64,000 nt of DNA from Phycisphaerae bacterium (GCA_017999985.1 JAGNKU010000007.1:1-64000), one strand, 5' to 3'; positions 1-8,167 are shown, numbered from the stretch's first letter. The notes: a model not told the origin generated them from the letters alone. Made by a program: numbers and translations.

Positions 1-349
1 TGCCGATGATGAGCCCGGCCACGGCGGCGTCGGCGAGCTTCGGTTCCAGAGCGGCGAAGTCGCCTTTGTTTGGGTTCACGGGGTCGAATACGGGGATGTT
101 CATCCCCGCCAGCTCGATCAGCTCGGTCTCAACATTGGGGCTGACCTTTGCAGCCGCCTCCAGTGCCACCTGCACGGCCGCGGCCGTCGTCTTGCCCTTG
201 CGCGGGCTGCAGGCGACGCCGATGATCCGGATCTTCCGGCCGGTCGCCGGCGATTCCTGGGCCTGTGCGACCGTGCCGGTGATGGCACCCGCCGCGACGG
301 CAATCCCAGCGGTTTTCAGAAAGCCACGTCGTGATACGTCTTCCGTCAT
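1..349 (-). CDS. Tat-exported flavodoxin-fold NAD(P)H-dependent FMN reductase, partial
   Basis: The frame opens with ATG at 349 and runs off the left edge of the window, so only about 116 N-terminal residues are seen. Residues 6-14 read SRRGFLKTA, a twin-arginine signal followed by a short alanine-rich stretch, so the protein is probably exported folded with its cofactor. From about residue 39 it reads IRIIGVACSPRKGKT, the first strand and phosphate-binding loop of the NADPH-dependent FMN reductase/flavodoxin fold. It is the last visible gene of the ArsR-led operon, 65 bp after the CcdA-like gene. ArsH of other arsenic operons belongs to the same broad fold but is cytoplasmic; whether this protein acts on arsenicals is inference. 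It could instead be a general flavin or quinone reductase. Confidence 0.75.
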   Translation of the reverse strand, partial: MTEDVSRRGFLKTAGIAVAAGAITGTVAQAQESPATGRKIRIIGVACSPRKGKTTAAAVQVALEAAAKVSPNVETELIELAGMNIPVFDPVNPNKGDFAALEPKLADAAVAGLIIG

Positions 350-414
350 GCCGCGCCTCCTTGGTTCTTTCGCACGCCGGCGGCGAGCCGTGTTCGCCCC
401 AAGCACGGCGCGCA

Positions 415-1095
415 TCAAACGAAGAAGAGTACCCACACACCAACCGCAATAATCAAAACGCCCGCGATCCGCCGGAGCATGTCCGTCCCGCGCGTCCAAC
501 CCTTCGAGTCAGCCAACCTCTGCACGAAGCCGATCGACGTTCCACCCACGATCACCAATCCGCAGTGCCCGAGGCTGTATGCGACCAGGAGCATGATCCC
601 GAACGCCATGCCGTAAAGAGGCGTGACCACGATTAGCGCCCCGAGCACCGGCCCGGCGCACGGCAGCGAAATCAAGCCGAACAGCAGTCCGAGCAGCAGT
701 GCGCCAACGAAGCCCTTCTGTTTGGGCTGCAAACCTGCCGGCGTCGGGACCGTGAAATGCAGAACGCCGAGCAGGTGCAGGCCCATCAGGAAACACACCA
801 CCGCCGCGATGTACTTCCACCAGGTGGACGGCAGCAGCGAACTGGCCGACCACACGCCGAACCAGATCAGTCCGAACATGATCGTCAGGCCGATCGCGAA
901 CGTCAGCGAAAGCAGAAACGAGCGAGCCAGGCTCTTGTTTTCCTGTCCGGCGACGTACCCGACCATCAGCGGCGCGGCGGCCAGTACGCACGGGTTGGCG
1001 GCGGTCAGCAGGCCGCCGACGAGCGCCGCCAGAGGCGCCAGCCACATGTTGGTCTTCACGATTTCCGCGAGATTCTCAGCCAACGACTCGAGCAT
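415..1095 (-). CDS. CcdA/ArsG-like membrane protein of the thiol-redox family
   Basis: A 226-residue polytopic membrane protein. It has the CcdA/DsbD signatures NPCVLAAAPLMVGY near the N-terminus and LPCAGPVLGAL in the middle; in that family the two cysteines pass electrons from cytoplasmic thioredoxin to extracytoplasmic thioredoxin-fold partners. ArsG, the permease of arsEFG operons, resembles this family. Its neighbours include three thioredoxin-fold proteins with CxxC motifs, which fits either electron transfer or efflux. I chose ATG at 1095 because GGGAG lies 8 bases upstream. An in-frame ATG at 1155 overlaps the stop of the ATPase gene by ATGA and is a possible longer start. The family is fairly sure; the choice between electron carrier and permease is open. 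Confidence 0.75.
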   Translation of the reverse strand: MLESLAENLAEIVKTNMWLAPLAALVGGLLTAANPCVLAAAPLMVGYVAGQENKSLARSFLLSLTFAIGLTIMFGLIWFGVWSASSLLPSTWWKYIAAVVCFLMGLHLLGVLHFTVPTPAGLQPKQKGFVGALLLGLLFGLISLPCAGPVLGALIVVTPLYGMAFGIMLLVAYSLGHCGLVIVGGTSIGFVQRLADSKGWTRGTDMLRRIAGVLIIAVGVWVLFFV

Positions 1096-1151
1096 GCATC
1101 GAACTCCCAGCACGCCGCGGCGACGTGTACGACCGCCTGGCGCGGTTTCCT

Positions 1152-1901
1152 TCACGTCGATCCACTACCGCCATCGGATGCACCCGCCAGCGCAGCTTCC
1201 GCAGCGCGCGCGCTGCCACGCCGAATGACGCCGTCTTCCATTTCGTAGATCACGTCGAACACGTCGAGCGCACGCTGGTCGTGGGTCACCACGATGATCC
1301 CCGCGCCCTGCTCGTGCGCGACCTTTTGGAAAAGCTCCATTACTTGCCGTCCGCGGTGCCCGTCCAGTGCGGCGGTGGGTTCGTCCGCCAGCACAACGCC
1401 GGGGCGGTTGGCCAGGGCGCGGGCGATCGCGACGCGCTGCTGCTCACCGCCGGACAGTTCGGGCGGATATCCGTCGGCCCGTTCGCGCACGCCGAGATAG
1501 TCCAGTAGCTCCAGCGCGCGACGGCGCGCCGGCGACGCAGATACTCCATTCAGCCGCATCGCGAGCTCCACGTTTTCGCGCGCGGTAAGAAAGCCGACCA
1601 GGTTGGCCTTCTGCGTCACGTAACCGATGTGCTGACGCCGGAACCGCCGCGGGTCGGTCAGCGCCCGAGGGCCATCCATCACGAGCTGGCCGGCGATTCG
1701 AATCTGCCCGGCAGTCGGCGGGTTGATCAGTCCGACCGCGGTCAGGAACGTTGATTTACCGGCGCCGCTCGGGCCGATCAGGGCGGCGCACTGGCCGGGC
1801 TCAACGCAGAGCGTGGCATCGCGCATCGCGACCACCTCGGTGTGGCCGCTGCCGTACACCTTGGTCAAAACGGTTGTTTCAATGGCCGGATGCGCAAACA
1901 C
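1152..1901 (-). CDS. ABC transporter ATP-binding protein, LolD/MacB/DevA type
   Basis: A 249-residue ATPase of the exporter class that pairs with FtsX-fold permeases. It shows Walker A GPSGAGKST, signature LSGGEQQR, Walker B VVLADEPTAALD and the switch histidine in VVTHD. Translation starts at GTG (1901), 7 bases after the permease stop codon, so the two are co-translated. With the upstream FtsX-like permease and HlyD-like adaptor it forms a complete DevBCA- or MacAB-like set; these pumps move substrates from the periplasm or membrane across the outer membrane with a TolC-type channel. No channel gene is visible here. Confidence 0.9.
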   Translation of the reverse strand: MFAHPAIETTVLTKVYGSGHTEVVAMRDATLCVEPGQCAALIGPSGAGKSTFLTAVGLINPPTAGQIRIAGQLVMDGPRALTDPRRFRRQHIGYVTQKANLVGFLTARENVELAMRLNGVSASPARRRALELLDYLGVRERADGYPPELSGGEQQRVAIARALANRPGVVLADEPTAALDGHRGRQVMELFQKVAHEQGAGIIVVTHDQRALDVFDVIYEMEDGVIRRGSARAAEAALAGASDGGSGST

Positions 1902-1908
1902 GATCAGC

Positions 1909-3123
1909 TCATCCCATCAGAGCCACATTGGGCTGCACGCGCAGCGCCTTCCAGATTCCAAGCAGGCTGGCCAACACGGAGATGCCACCGACGACAACTG
2001 CGAGTTGGACCAGGTCGTCGCTGGTCAACACGACCCGCCGCGGAAAAAGCGGAAACAGCCGCAGCCCCAGGAGATACGCAATTCCGTATCCCAGCGCGCC
2101 CATGGCGAGCGCTTGCTGGAGGATCAACCCCAGAATGGTGCGGTTGGAGGCGCCGATGAGCTTGAGCAGGGCGATATCGTGGAGCTTGTCGAGGGTCAGT
2201 GTGTACAGGATCAGGGCCATGATGATCCCGGACACGATCGTCAGGAGCACTCGAAACAGCCCTAGTTGACGACGGGCCTTTTCCACGACACCGAGCAGCA
2301 GTAGATCGTTCTCAGCTTCACGCCGGTACACCGTGACGTCCGCCCAACCGCTGAGCGTGCTCACGATCGCGGAGTCATCTGCCCCCGGCGCGACCCGCGC
2401 GATTACGGCGCTGATCTCGCGCGGCGGCAGTACAGGGATGCCCGCGGCGGGTCCGCCCGCCCGTTCCAGCAGCGCCGGCTGCGTCTTGCCGATATCCACC
2501 GTCCCCGTGCGCGCCTCGCGGGCTGCCCGCTCCAGGCGGATCGCTTCGCCCGGCCGGTCGAACTGGACGGCTTGCGCGTCCTGCACGGTGAAAAAGGCGA
2601 AGCCGTTGCCACTAGTATCCGTCATGCCCTGTGTGAGCCCGACTACCGTGTATGTCTCCTTGCCCAGCCTCAACCGTTCGCCCAACGGCAGCTTCAGCAC
2701 GCGGTCCGCGATCATCTCGAAGTGGTTTTGGGCGAGCGCGCGGCCAGCGACGAGTGGTAGCCACGCGCCCTTGTCCACAGGCCAGTCCAGGCCGAGCACC
2801 GCCATACGCAGCGGCTTGCCGTCGCGTTCGCGCTGCACCGTGTGATACACGAATTGGCGGGCCAGCTCGACTCCCGGAACAGCGGCGACTCGATCAACCA
2901 TCGTCTGGGGCACGCGCGAAATTTCGGCGAACGGCCCGCGCGTGGCGCGCTGCACGATCCATAAGTCCGCGCCCACCTCGTCCACGAGCATCGTGGCCTC
3001 GAAGATCAGCCCGCGGTAGATGCCGCCCATCCCCATGACGATCATCAAGAGCGTGCCGATTCCGAGCGTGGTCAGGGCGAACCGCCCCAAGTTGTGGCGG
3101 ATGTCGCGGCTGGCCAGGTTCAT
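1909..3123 (-). CDS. FtsX/DevC-like ABC transporter permease
   Basis: A 404-residue permease with an N-terminal transmembrane segment (about residues 15-35), a long extracytoplasmic domain of about 220 residues, and three C-terminal membrane segments. This is the MacB/DevC topology. The N-terminus reads LASRDIRHNLGRFALTTLG, typical of the DevC branch. ATG at 3123 overlaps the stop codon of the adaptor gene by four bases (ATGA), and the ATPase follows 7 bases later. Substrate cannot be read from the sequence; the operon context suggests a thiol-reactive metalloid or its conjugate. Confidence 0.85.
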   Translation of the reverse strand: MNLASRDIRHNLGRFALTTLGIGTLLMIVMGMGGIYRGLIFEATMLVDEVGADLWIVQRATRGPFAEISRVPQTMVDRVAAVPGVELARQFVYHTVQRERDGKPLRMAVLGLDWPVDKGAWLPLVAGRALAQNHFEMIADRVLKLPLGERLRLGKETYTVVGLTQGMTDTSGNGFAFFTVQDAQAVQFDRPGEAIRLERAAREARTGTVDIGKTQPALLERAGGPAAGIPVLPPREISAVIARVAPGADDSAIVSTLSGWADVTVYRREAENDLLLLGVVEKARRQLGLFRVLLTIVSGIIMALILYTLTLDKLHDIALLKLIGASNRTILGLILQQALAMGALGYGIAYLLGLRLFPLFPRRVVLTSDDLVQLAVVVGGISVLASLLGIWKALRVQPNVALMG

Positions 3124-4331
3124 GGCAAGATCACCCGCTGGCCATCGCGCAGTGGCCCGGCGTCCGCCTTGGCGGGCGTGATGAGCCGTTCGCCAGGACG
3201 CAGACCGTCACGAATTTCCACGAGGTCGCGACCCCGCAAACCGGGTTGCACGGCCCGCCACGCAGCCCGTCCCGCCTGTTCGACAAACACGCCGGGGCGG
3301 CTGTCGCGCCAGAGGATGAAACGCGCGGGCACACGCACAGCCTGCTCGGCACGGCCCGTTTCGATGTAAACCTCCGCCCGCTGACCCGCCGCCCAGTTCG
3401 CGGGCAGGTCCGCTACGCGGACATCGACCAGGAACTCCCGCGTTTCCCGATCGGTCTCGCGCCCGAGTCGCGCGACCTCACCGCTGTAGCTCTTCTGCGG
3501 CTCCGAGCGGAACACAACTCGCGCGGGCTGGCTGGGGCTGAGTCGGCCCATTTCCGTCTCGTCAACCCATGCAGTGACCCACATTTCGCCGGTATCGAGC
3601 AACAGCAGCACACTGGTGCCTGGGACGACGACGTCGCCCGGGTCGCGGTCGCGCCGGGCGATCAGTCCCGCACAGGGCGCGCGGACCACCGTGTCCGCCA
3701 GCTTGGCTTGCTGGTACTCCAACGTCTTCTGCGCAGCGACCAGTTGCTTCTGCGCCTCGAGCAAGGCCGCGTCGGCCCGTGCCACCTCGGCTTCGGCAAC
3801 CCGCAGTGTCTTGGTCGCGTCCTCGAATTCGGTCTCCGCCGCCGCGTTCTGCTCGATGAGCTTCTTGATCCGGTCGTAGTCATAGCGCGCCTGATCGAGG
3901 ACTGCGAGCGCCCGCGCACGATCCGCTTTCTGGCGGTCCACCGCCGCGTGCGCCGCACCGACCGCGCTCTCGGAAACCTCGACTTGACGCTGCAGTTCGC
4001 TGTCATCCAGCCGCACCAATTCCTGGCCCGCTTCGACGCGGTCACCCTGATCAACGAGCACCGCGCTAATGCGACCAGAGATCTTCGGGCTGATCGTGGC
4101 CTTGATGCGCGCTTCCAGCGTACCCGTTCCCATCGCCTCCGCGATGACCGATCCCTGCTCGACAGCTTGCGTCGCCACGGCCACGGGCGCGAAACGGACC
4201 CAGTACACGATGATCGCAGCGACCGCCACGAGGATGACGACTTTCAGCGCCGCAACGATGACGCGGCGCCAAGGCGTGGGTGCCGCCGGCGGCGGCGCTT
4301 CAGTTGGGGAAGCTGCAGGCTGCGCGGACAC
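3120..4331 (-). CDS. HlyD/DevB-family membrane fusion protein (periplasmic adaptor)
   Basis: A 403-residue adaptor. Residues about 24-46 form one membrane anchor. They are followed by a biotinyl-lipoyl-like barrel (SPKISGRISAVLVDQGDRVE), a long alpha-helical hairpin (about residues 105-210, rich in Ala, Glu, Gln and Lys), the returning barrel half (VVRAPCAGLIARRD) and a beta domain. This is the usual order in adaptors of tripartite exporters, linking the inner-membrane pump to an outer-membrane channel. The start is GTG at 4331, overlapping the thioredoxin stop codon by one base (TAGTG). The gene is translationally coupled on both sides. Confidence 0.88.
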   Translation of the reverse strand: MSAQPAASPTEAPPPAAPTPWRRVIVAALKVVILVAVAAIIVYWVRFAPVAVATQAVEQGSVIAEAMGTGTLEARIKATISPKISGRISAVLVDQGDRVEAGQELVRLDDSELQRQVEVSESAVGAAHAAVDRQKADRARALAVLDQARYDYDRIKKLIEQNAAAETEFEDATKTLRVAEAEVARADAALLEAQKQLVAAQKTLEYQQAKLADTVVRAPCAGLIARRDRDPGDVVVPGTSVLLLLDTGEMWVTAWVDETEMGRLSPSQPARVVFRSEPQKSYSGEVARLGRETDRETREFLVDVRVADLPANWAAGQRAEVYIETGRAEQAVRVPARFILWRDSRPGVFVEQAGRAAWRAVQPGLRGRDLVEIRDGLRPGERLITPAKADAGPLRDGQRVILP

Positions 4332-4867
4332 TATTTTACTCCCAGCTCCGCGAACTTTTTCACGAAGTCCGCCTTCGGCAGAAAGCCTTCGTGCCGCCAG
4401 ACTTCCTTGCCTTCGGCATCAAAGAAGACCTGCGTGGGGATGACGCGGATCTTGTAGGGCTCGCCGGCCTTGGGGTTCTTCCATACGTCGATGAAGTCGA
4501 CGGTGACGCGGCCCGCGTATTCCTTGCGCAATTGCTCCAGGATCGGCGCGAGTTCCTTGCACGCCTTGCACTTGTCCGCGCCGAGGTCGACCACGCGCGG
4601 CAGCGTCTTCGCAACGGACGGATCGGGCGAGGATGAGCCTGGGCCGCTCGTCGCCGCCGGCCCAGCTTGTGCCGTGGGCGGAGGCTCAGGACATAGCTCA
4701 CCCTTCTGAGCGGGCGCTGTCGTCGCACCAGAGTCACCGGCCGCCACGGGCGACGGCGCCGGCACGGCGGAAGGAGTAGGCGCCGCCTCGCGCGCCGACC
4801 GGAACCACGCCACGCCGGCCACCGCCACGACTACCGCAAGCATAATCACGACATTATTCGTCTTCAT
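4331..4867 (-). CDS. Membrane-anchored thioredoxin-family protein (CKAC)
   Basis: With ATG at 4867 the product has 178 residues: a hydrophobic anchor (about residues 5-22), a Pro/Ala/Ser-rich linker of about 70 residues, and a C-terminal thioredoxin domain with the active site DKCKACKEL and the cis-proline region RVIPTQVFF. The start is supported by GAGG 7 bases upstream. The open frame continues upstream to TTG at 4963 and ATG at 4933 and encodes a second hydrophobic stretch (MFFALLAAAAALAV), so a longer form with two membrane segments is possible and would shorten the gap after the ArsF-like gene. It probably faces the periplasm as a partner of the CcdA-like protein; this is inferred from fold and context. 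Confidence 0.85.
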   Translation of the reverse strand: MKTNNVVIMLAVVVAVAGVAWFRSAREAAPTPSAVPAPSPVAAGDSGATTAPAQKGELCPEPPPTAQAGPAATSGPGSSSPDPSVAKTLPRVVDLGADKCKACKELAPILEQLRKEYAGRVTVDFIDVWKNPKAGEPYKIRVIPTQVFFDAEGKEVWRHEGFLPKADFVKKFAELGVK

Positions 4868-5004
4868 CTTCGAACCTCGATAAGACATCCAAACCGCCAG
4901 CGCGGCGGCGGCAGCCAGCAGGGCGAAGAACATGGTCGGGTCGTTCTTCGAGCACTCACACAACCACGAATCTCCAGTTGACGCACGCTCGCTCGGGCGA
5001 GTCG

Positions 5005-5631
5005 CTAGCCACCGCCGATGAACAGGGCGACCTCGCGCACGACGTACTGCTGGAAACCGTCAGGGTCCTCCACCAGTTCCCACACTTTGGGCAGCAACTT
5101 CCAGCGCGTGACGCGCTCACCGGTAGTCTCAACGAGCACGAGCGACTGTGTCTGCAGCTCAAAGTCCTGCTCGAAATGCCCGTTGCCCGGCTCTTCAATG
5201 TTGACCGCCCGCCATTCCAGCGTGCCCGCACTGAGGTCGTCGTCGTAGGCCAGCTCGATCGCCGCCTGCGCCTGGTTCTCGATCGACAGACAGGTTGCAC
5301 AGCGCAGCGTGCGGTGAAAGTAATACGCGGTGAAGTGCGTTGACGGGGCGGCCGGCGGCACGACATCCGCCGCCGCCGAGTCACCCGCCGCCCCTGCTTC
5401 GGGTACCTCAGATGGAGCCGCTGCGGTGGGCTGCGGAGCTGCCGCGGGCGCGGGTAGCGCAGCGCGCGGACTCGCTGCCGCCGGCTGGCGCGCGCCGTGC
5501 GGGTTTGCCGGCGGCGCGCAGCAAGCGCCGGGCGGTCGTTCGCAACCGGAGACGCTCAGAACGAAGAACAGTGCCACGGCGCCAGCACGCACGCGGCGGA
5601 CAAGTGCGGAATCGATGGCTATCCGATTCAT
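5005..5631 (-). CDS. ArsF-like lipoprotein with CATC redox motif
   Basis: A 208-residue probable lipoprotein: signal sequence with lipobox VSGC (Cys30), an Ala/Pro-rich linker to about residue 95, then a thioredoxin-like domain beginning HFTAYYFHRTLRCATCLS with Cys111 and Cys114. The domain resembles the family annotated as nitrophenyl compound nitroreductase subunit ArsF, described from arsEFG operons that act on nitroaromatic arsenicals. A second pair of cysteines (ACC, residues 36-38) lies near the lipid anchor. Gene order matches the ArsE-then-ArsF arrangement. That it reduces nitroarsenicals is inference from family resemblance; it could be a general disulfide reductase of the cell envelope. 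Confidence 0.75.
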   Translation of the reverse strand: MNRIAIDSALVRRVRAGAVALFFVLSVSGCERPPGACCAPPANPHGARQPAAASPRAALPAPAAAPQPTAAAPSEVPEAGAAGDSAAADVVPPAAPSTHFTAYYFHRTLRCATCLSIENQAQAAIELAYDDDLSAGTLEWRAVNIEEPGNGHFEQDFELQTQSLVLVETTGERVTRWKLLPKVWELVEDPDGFQQYVVREVALFIGGG

Positions 5632-5678
5632 ATCTTACTCGCGGTGTCCGATGACGCGGTCATCGCAATGGCCACGCG

Positions 5679-5924
5679 TCACTTGGCCAGCGCGCTGGTC
5701 AGCAGCGAAGTGAGCTCGGCCTCGCTCGGGACCTTTCCCGAGACCTTCACTTGGCCGTTGATCACCAGCGCCGGCGTCATCATCACGCCGTACGCTGCGA
5801 TCTTGCCCAGATCCTTGACGTGGAGCAGTTCGTATCGAATGCCGAGTTTGTCCGCCGCGGCCTTGGTCGCCGCCTCCAACATATTGCACTTCTTGCAGCC
5901 GGTACCGAGCACTTCGATCTTCAT
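5679..5924 (-). CDS. Small thioredoxin-fold protein (MTH895/ArsE-like, CKKC)
   Basis: An 81-residue protein starting MKIEVLGTGCKKC, the signature of the redox-active disulfide protein 2 / MTH895 family. The active cysteines are residues 10 and 13, and the cis-proline lies in MMTPALVING. It has no signal peptide and is probably cytoplasmic. GAGGA lies 7 bases before ATG 5924. Very similar small proteins occur in arsenic and organomercurial operons, and the position directly upstream of the ArsF-like gene matches arsE. Likely role: delivery of electrons or binding of a metal(loid) through its two thiols. Confidence 0.82.
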   Translation of the reverse strand: MKIEVLGTGCKKCNMLEAATKAAADKLGIRYELLHVKDLGKIAAYGVMMTPALVINGQVKVSGKVPSEAELTSLLTSALAK

Positions 5925-5955
5925 CGCCAGTTCCTCATCATTGCCAGCGCCCCTG

Positions 5956-6369
5956 CTACCCGCAGCAACCGGTCTTGGAAGCGCCGCCGAGCCCCAGCTT
6001 CTGCTTCACCAGATCCACGACCTTCTTCGCGTCTGAAATCATGTTGGGCTGCGCCGGCTTCTTCTCGACGCCCATCTCCGTCAGCACGACGTGCACGTGG
6101 GCCGACAGCCCGGCCTTCTCCAGCGTCTTGCGCACACACTGATCTTCGCATCCGTCCAGCGCGACGCGCGTGCCGGCGTGGCGGGCCCGCTCCATCTTCT
6201 GATCGATCCCGGCCGCGACGGCCGCGATGCAGAACAGGCTGCCCGCGCCCTGCTCCATGAGTTGTACGCCGGTGCGATTGGCCACCTGTCCGCTGTAGGC
6301 CGCTCCGGCGCAGGTGAAGATCAGCGTTTCCCCGTTTCCGCCACAGCAGCTGCCCGATCCAGATGACAT
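5956..6369 (-). CDS. DGC-domain putative zinc/metalloid-binding protein
   Basis: A 137-residue cytoplasmic protein of the DGC family (the motif reads ALDGCEDQCVR at about residues 70-80), annotated in databases as putative zinc-binding. Besides the DGC cysteines it has a Cys pair near the start (GSCCGG), a cysteine in IFTCAGAAYSG, and a Cys pair at the extreme C-terminus (TGCCG), so it is unusually thiol-rich for its size. ATG 6369 is preferred because AGGA sits 6 bases upstream; ATG 6375 would add two residues. It lies 20 bp after the permease gene. Likely role: chaperone or trap for a soft metal or metalloid ion; this is inferred. Confidence 0.78.
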   Translation of the reverse strand: MSSGSGSCCGGNGETLIFTCAGAAYSGQVANRTGVQLMEQGAGSLFCIAAVAAGIDQKMERARHAGTRVALDGCEDQCVRKTLEKAGLSAHVHVVLTEMGVEKKPAQPNMISDAKKVVDLVKQKLGLGGASKTGCCG

Positions 6370-6389
6370 CGGCATTCCTCGTCTCAAGT

Positions 6390-7832
6390 TCATCCAAACG
6401 CGCCGTAAATGAGTCCCGCCACCGTGGACAGGACGGCCACCAGCGCCACGTAAACCAGCATCTTCTGCGTGCCCACGACCGAGCGAATCACGAGCATGCT
6501 CGGCAGCGACAGCGCCGGCCCGGCCAACAGCAAGGCCAGCGCCGGCCCCTTGCCCATGCCCGAGCCCAGCAGGCCCTGCAGGATGGGCACCTCGGTCAGC
6601 GTCGCGAAGTACATGAGGGCCCCGGCGACGCTGGCAAATACATTCGCCCACAGGCTGTTCCCGCCGACCGACTGCTCGATCCAGCGATTCGGAATCAGGG
6701 CTTCCTGTCCGGGACGTCCCAACAGCACGCCGGACACAAGCACGCCGAAGAACAGCAGCGGCAGAATCTGCTTGGCGAAGAACCAGGTGCTGCCGACCCA
6801 CTGCTTGAGCTCATCGCGTGTGAACCACAGCCTGAGCATCGCGGCCAGGCACATCGCCAGCACACCGGTGATCCACCACTTTGCGTGCCAGATCGACGTC
6901 GAGACGCCTTTCACTGGTGTCTTCTCAACCACATCTCCCGCCAGGACCCGGGCCAACTCGCCCTTCCGCGGCCCGTCAGTGAGCTCGATTTCCAGAGTCT
7001 CGGCGGTCAAGGCGGTTGCCCCGACGGTTCTGATCACCACGCCGGTCAGCGACTCTCCCCCTCGGCAGCAAAAATGGTATTCGCTCGGGGTCCCCCAGTT
7101 TGCGAACACGAGAATCCCCACCATCGCCGCGAAATAGCAGACCGTCTTCCAGAGCGGGCGGTCCACCGCGCCTTCCGGCAGCACGAACCCGCCGTTTGCT
7201 TTCGCCTCTTCAGCTTTGGCACGCTCCTCCTTGCGATAGATAAGGTGCATTGCCAGCCCGATGATGAAGCTGAATCCGATGGCGGCCCCGGCGCGTGCGA
7301 CGCCGATCTCCGCGCCCAGCACCCGGGCCGTCAGAATGATCGCGAGCACATTGATCGCCGGTCCGGAATAGAGGAACGCCGATGCGGGCCCGAGTCCAGC
7401 CCCGCGCGTCCAGATGCCCGCGAAGAGCGGCAGCACGGTGCAGGAGCACACCGCTAGGATCGTGCCGGACACCGACGCCACGCTGTACGCCACCACCTTG
7501 TTCGCCGTCGGGCCGAGGTACTTCATGACCGCGGCCTGCGACACGAAGCACGAGATCGCTCCGGCGATGAACAGCGCCGGCACCAGGCACAGGATGACGT
7601 GATGCTGTGCATAATCCTGGAGCATCAGCAGCGCTTCACGCCCGGCCGTCACCGCCCGTGACCCGCCGGACGGCAGGGCCTGAAATGGCAGCCAATACGC
7701 CAGCAGGAAAACGGCGACCATGACGCCAAGGATGAGCAGTGCGCGCCCGGTCGCCGGCGAGAGCCAGTGCACCCATGGCTTTATGGCCAATTCGCCATTA
7801 TCAGGCGAAAGAGAAGCCGCCGCGGGGCTCAT
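6390..7832 (-). CDS. ArsP/SO_0444-type metal(loid) permease
   Basis: A 480-residue inner-membrane permease of the DUF318/PF03773 family, which includes ArsP (efflux of trivalent organoarsenicals) and SO_0444-type cation exporters. The family hallmark CSCTVLP is present at about residues 129-135, and LYSGPAINVLA follows. About 75 residues between the two membrane halves (about 246-320) form an extra soluble domain starting SEYHFCCRGGES. ATG 7832 overlaps the repressor stop codon as ATGA, which decides the start over an upstream in-frame ATG at 7895. It is the first structural gene after the repressor, the usual place for the main efflux pump. Substrate, arsenical or other soft metal, is not settled. 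Confidence 0.85.
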   Translation of the reverse strand: MSPAAASLSPDNGELAIKPWVHWLSPATGRALLILGVMVAVFLLAYWLPFQALPSGGSRAVTAGREALLMLQDYAQHHVILCLVPALFIAGAISCFVSQAAVMKYLGPTANKVVAYSVASVSGTILAVCSCTVLPLFAGIWTRGAGLGPASAFLYSGPAINVLAIILTARVLGAEIGVARAGAAIGFSFIIGLAMHLIYRKEERAKAEEAKANGGFVLPEGAVDRPLWKTVCYFAAMVGILVFANWGTPSEYHFCCRGGESLTGVVIRTVGATALTAETLEIELTDGPRKGELARVLAGDVVEKTPVKGVSTSIWHAKWWITGVLAMCLAAMLRLWFTRDELKQWVGSTWFFAKQILPLLFFGVLVSGVLLGRPGQEALIPNRWIEQSVGGNSLWANVFASVAGALMYFATLTEVPILQGLLGSGMGKGPALALLLAGPALSLPSMLVIRSVVGTQKMLVYVALVAVLSTVAGLIYGAFG

Positions 7833-8167
7833 TGCCCCATGGCCGCCTGCTGCGCCTTCAGGTTCTCGCGCAACACCGTCTCGATGCATTCCCATAGTCC
7901 TTTCAAACAGCAGATCTTGGCGCGGTAGAACGTCTTCGAGCCTTCCCGGCGGTCGTCGATGATCCCCGCCTGCTTCAAGATCGAGAGGTGCTTGGAGACC
8001 GTCGACTGGTCGGCGTCGACCAGCGCCGTGAGCTCACACACGCACTTCTCACCGCCCTCGATCGCGTCCAGGATCAGCAGCCGGCTGGGGTGGGCCAGCG
8101 CCTTGGCCACCCGCGCCCTGGCCTCGTACTGGAGCTTGGAGTACTTCATCTTTCGTTCTATCGGCAT
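7829..8167 (-). CDS. arsR: ArsR/SmtB-family metalloid-responsive repressor
   Basis: A 112-residue winged-helix regulator. The recognition segment DADQSTVSKHLSILKQAGII is typical of the family. The preceding helix carries KCVCEL (Cys42, Cys44), matching the CxC metalloid site of As(III)/Sb(III)-sensing ArsR proteins. A further cysteine pair (KICCLKG, Cys86-87) and Cys94 lie near the C-terminus and could complete a three-thiol site. It is the first gene of the operon and presumably represses it until the inducer binds. ATG 8167 gives the full-length protein; a start at Met7 is possible. The symbol follows the family and inducer motif; the true inducer is not shown. Confidence 0.88.
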   Translation of the reverse strand: MPIERKMKYSKLQYEARARVAKALAHPSRLLILDAIEGGEKCVCELTALVDADQSTVSKHLSILKQAGIIDDRREGSKTFYRAKICCLKGLWECIETVLRENLKAQQAAMGQ

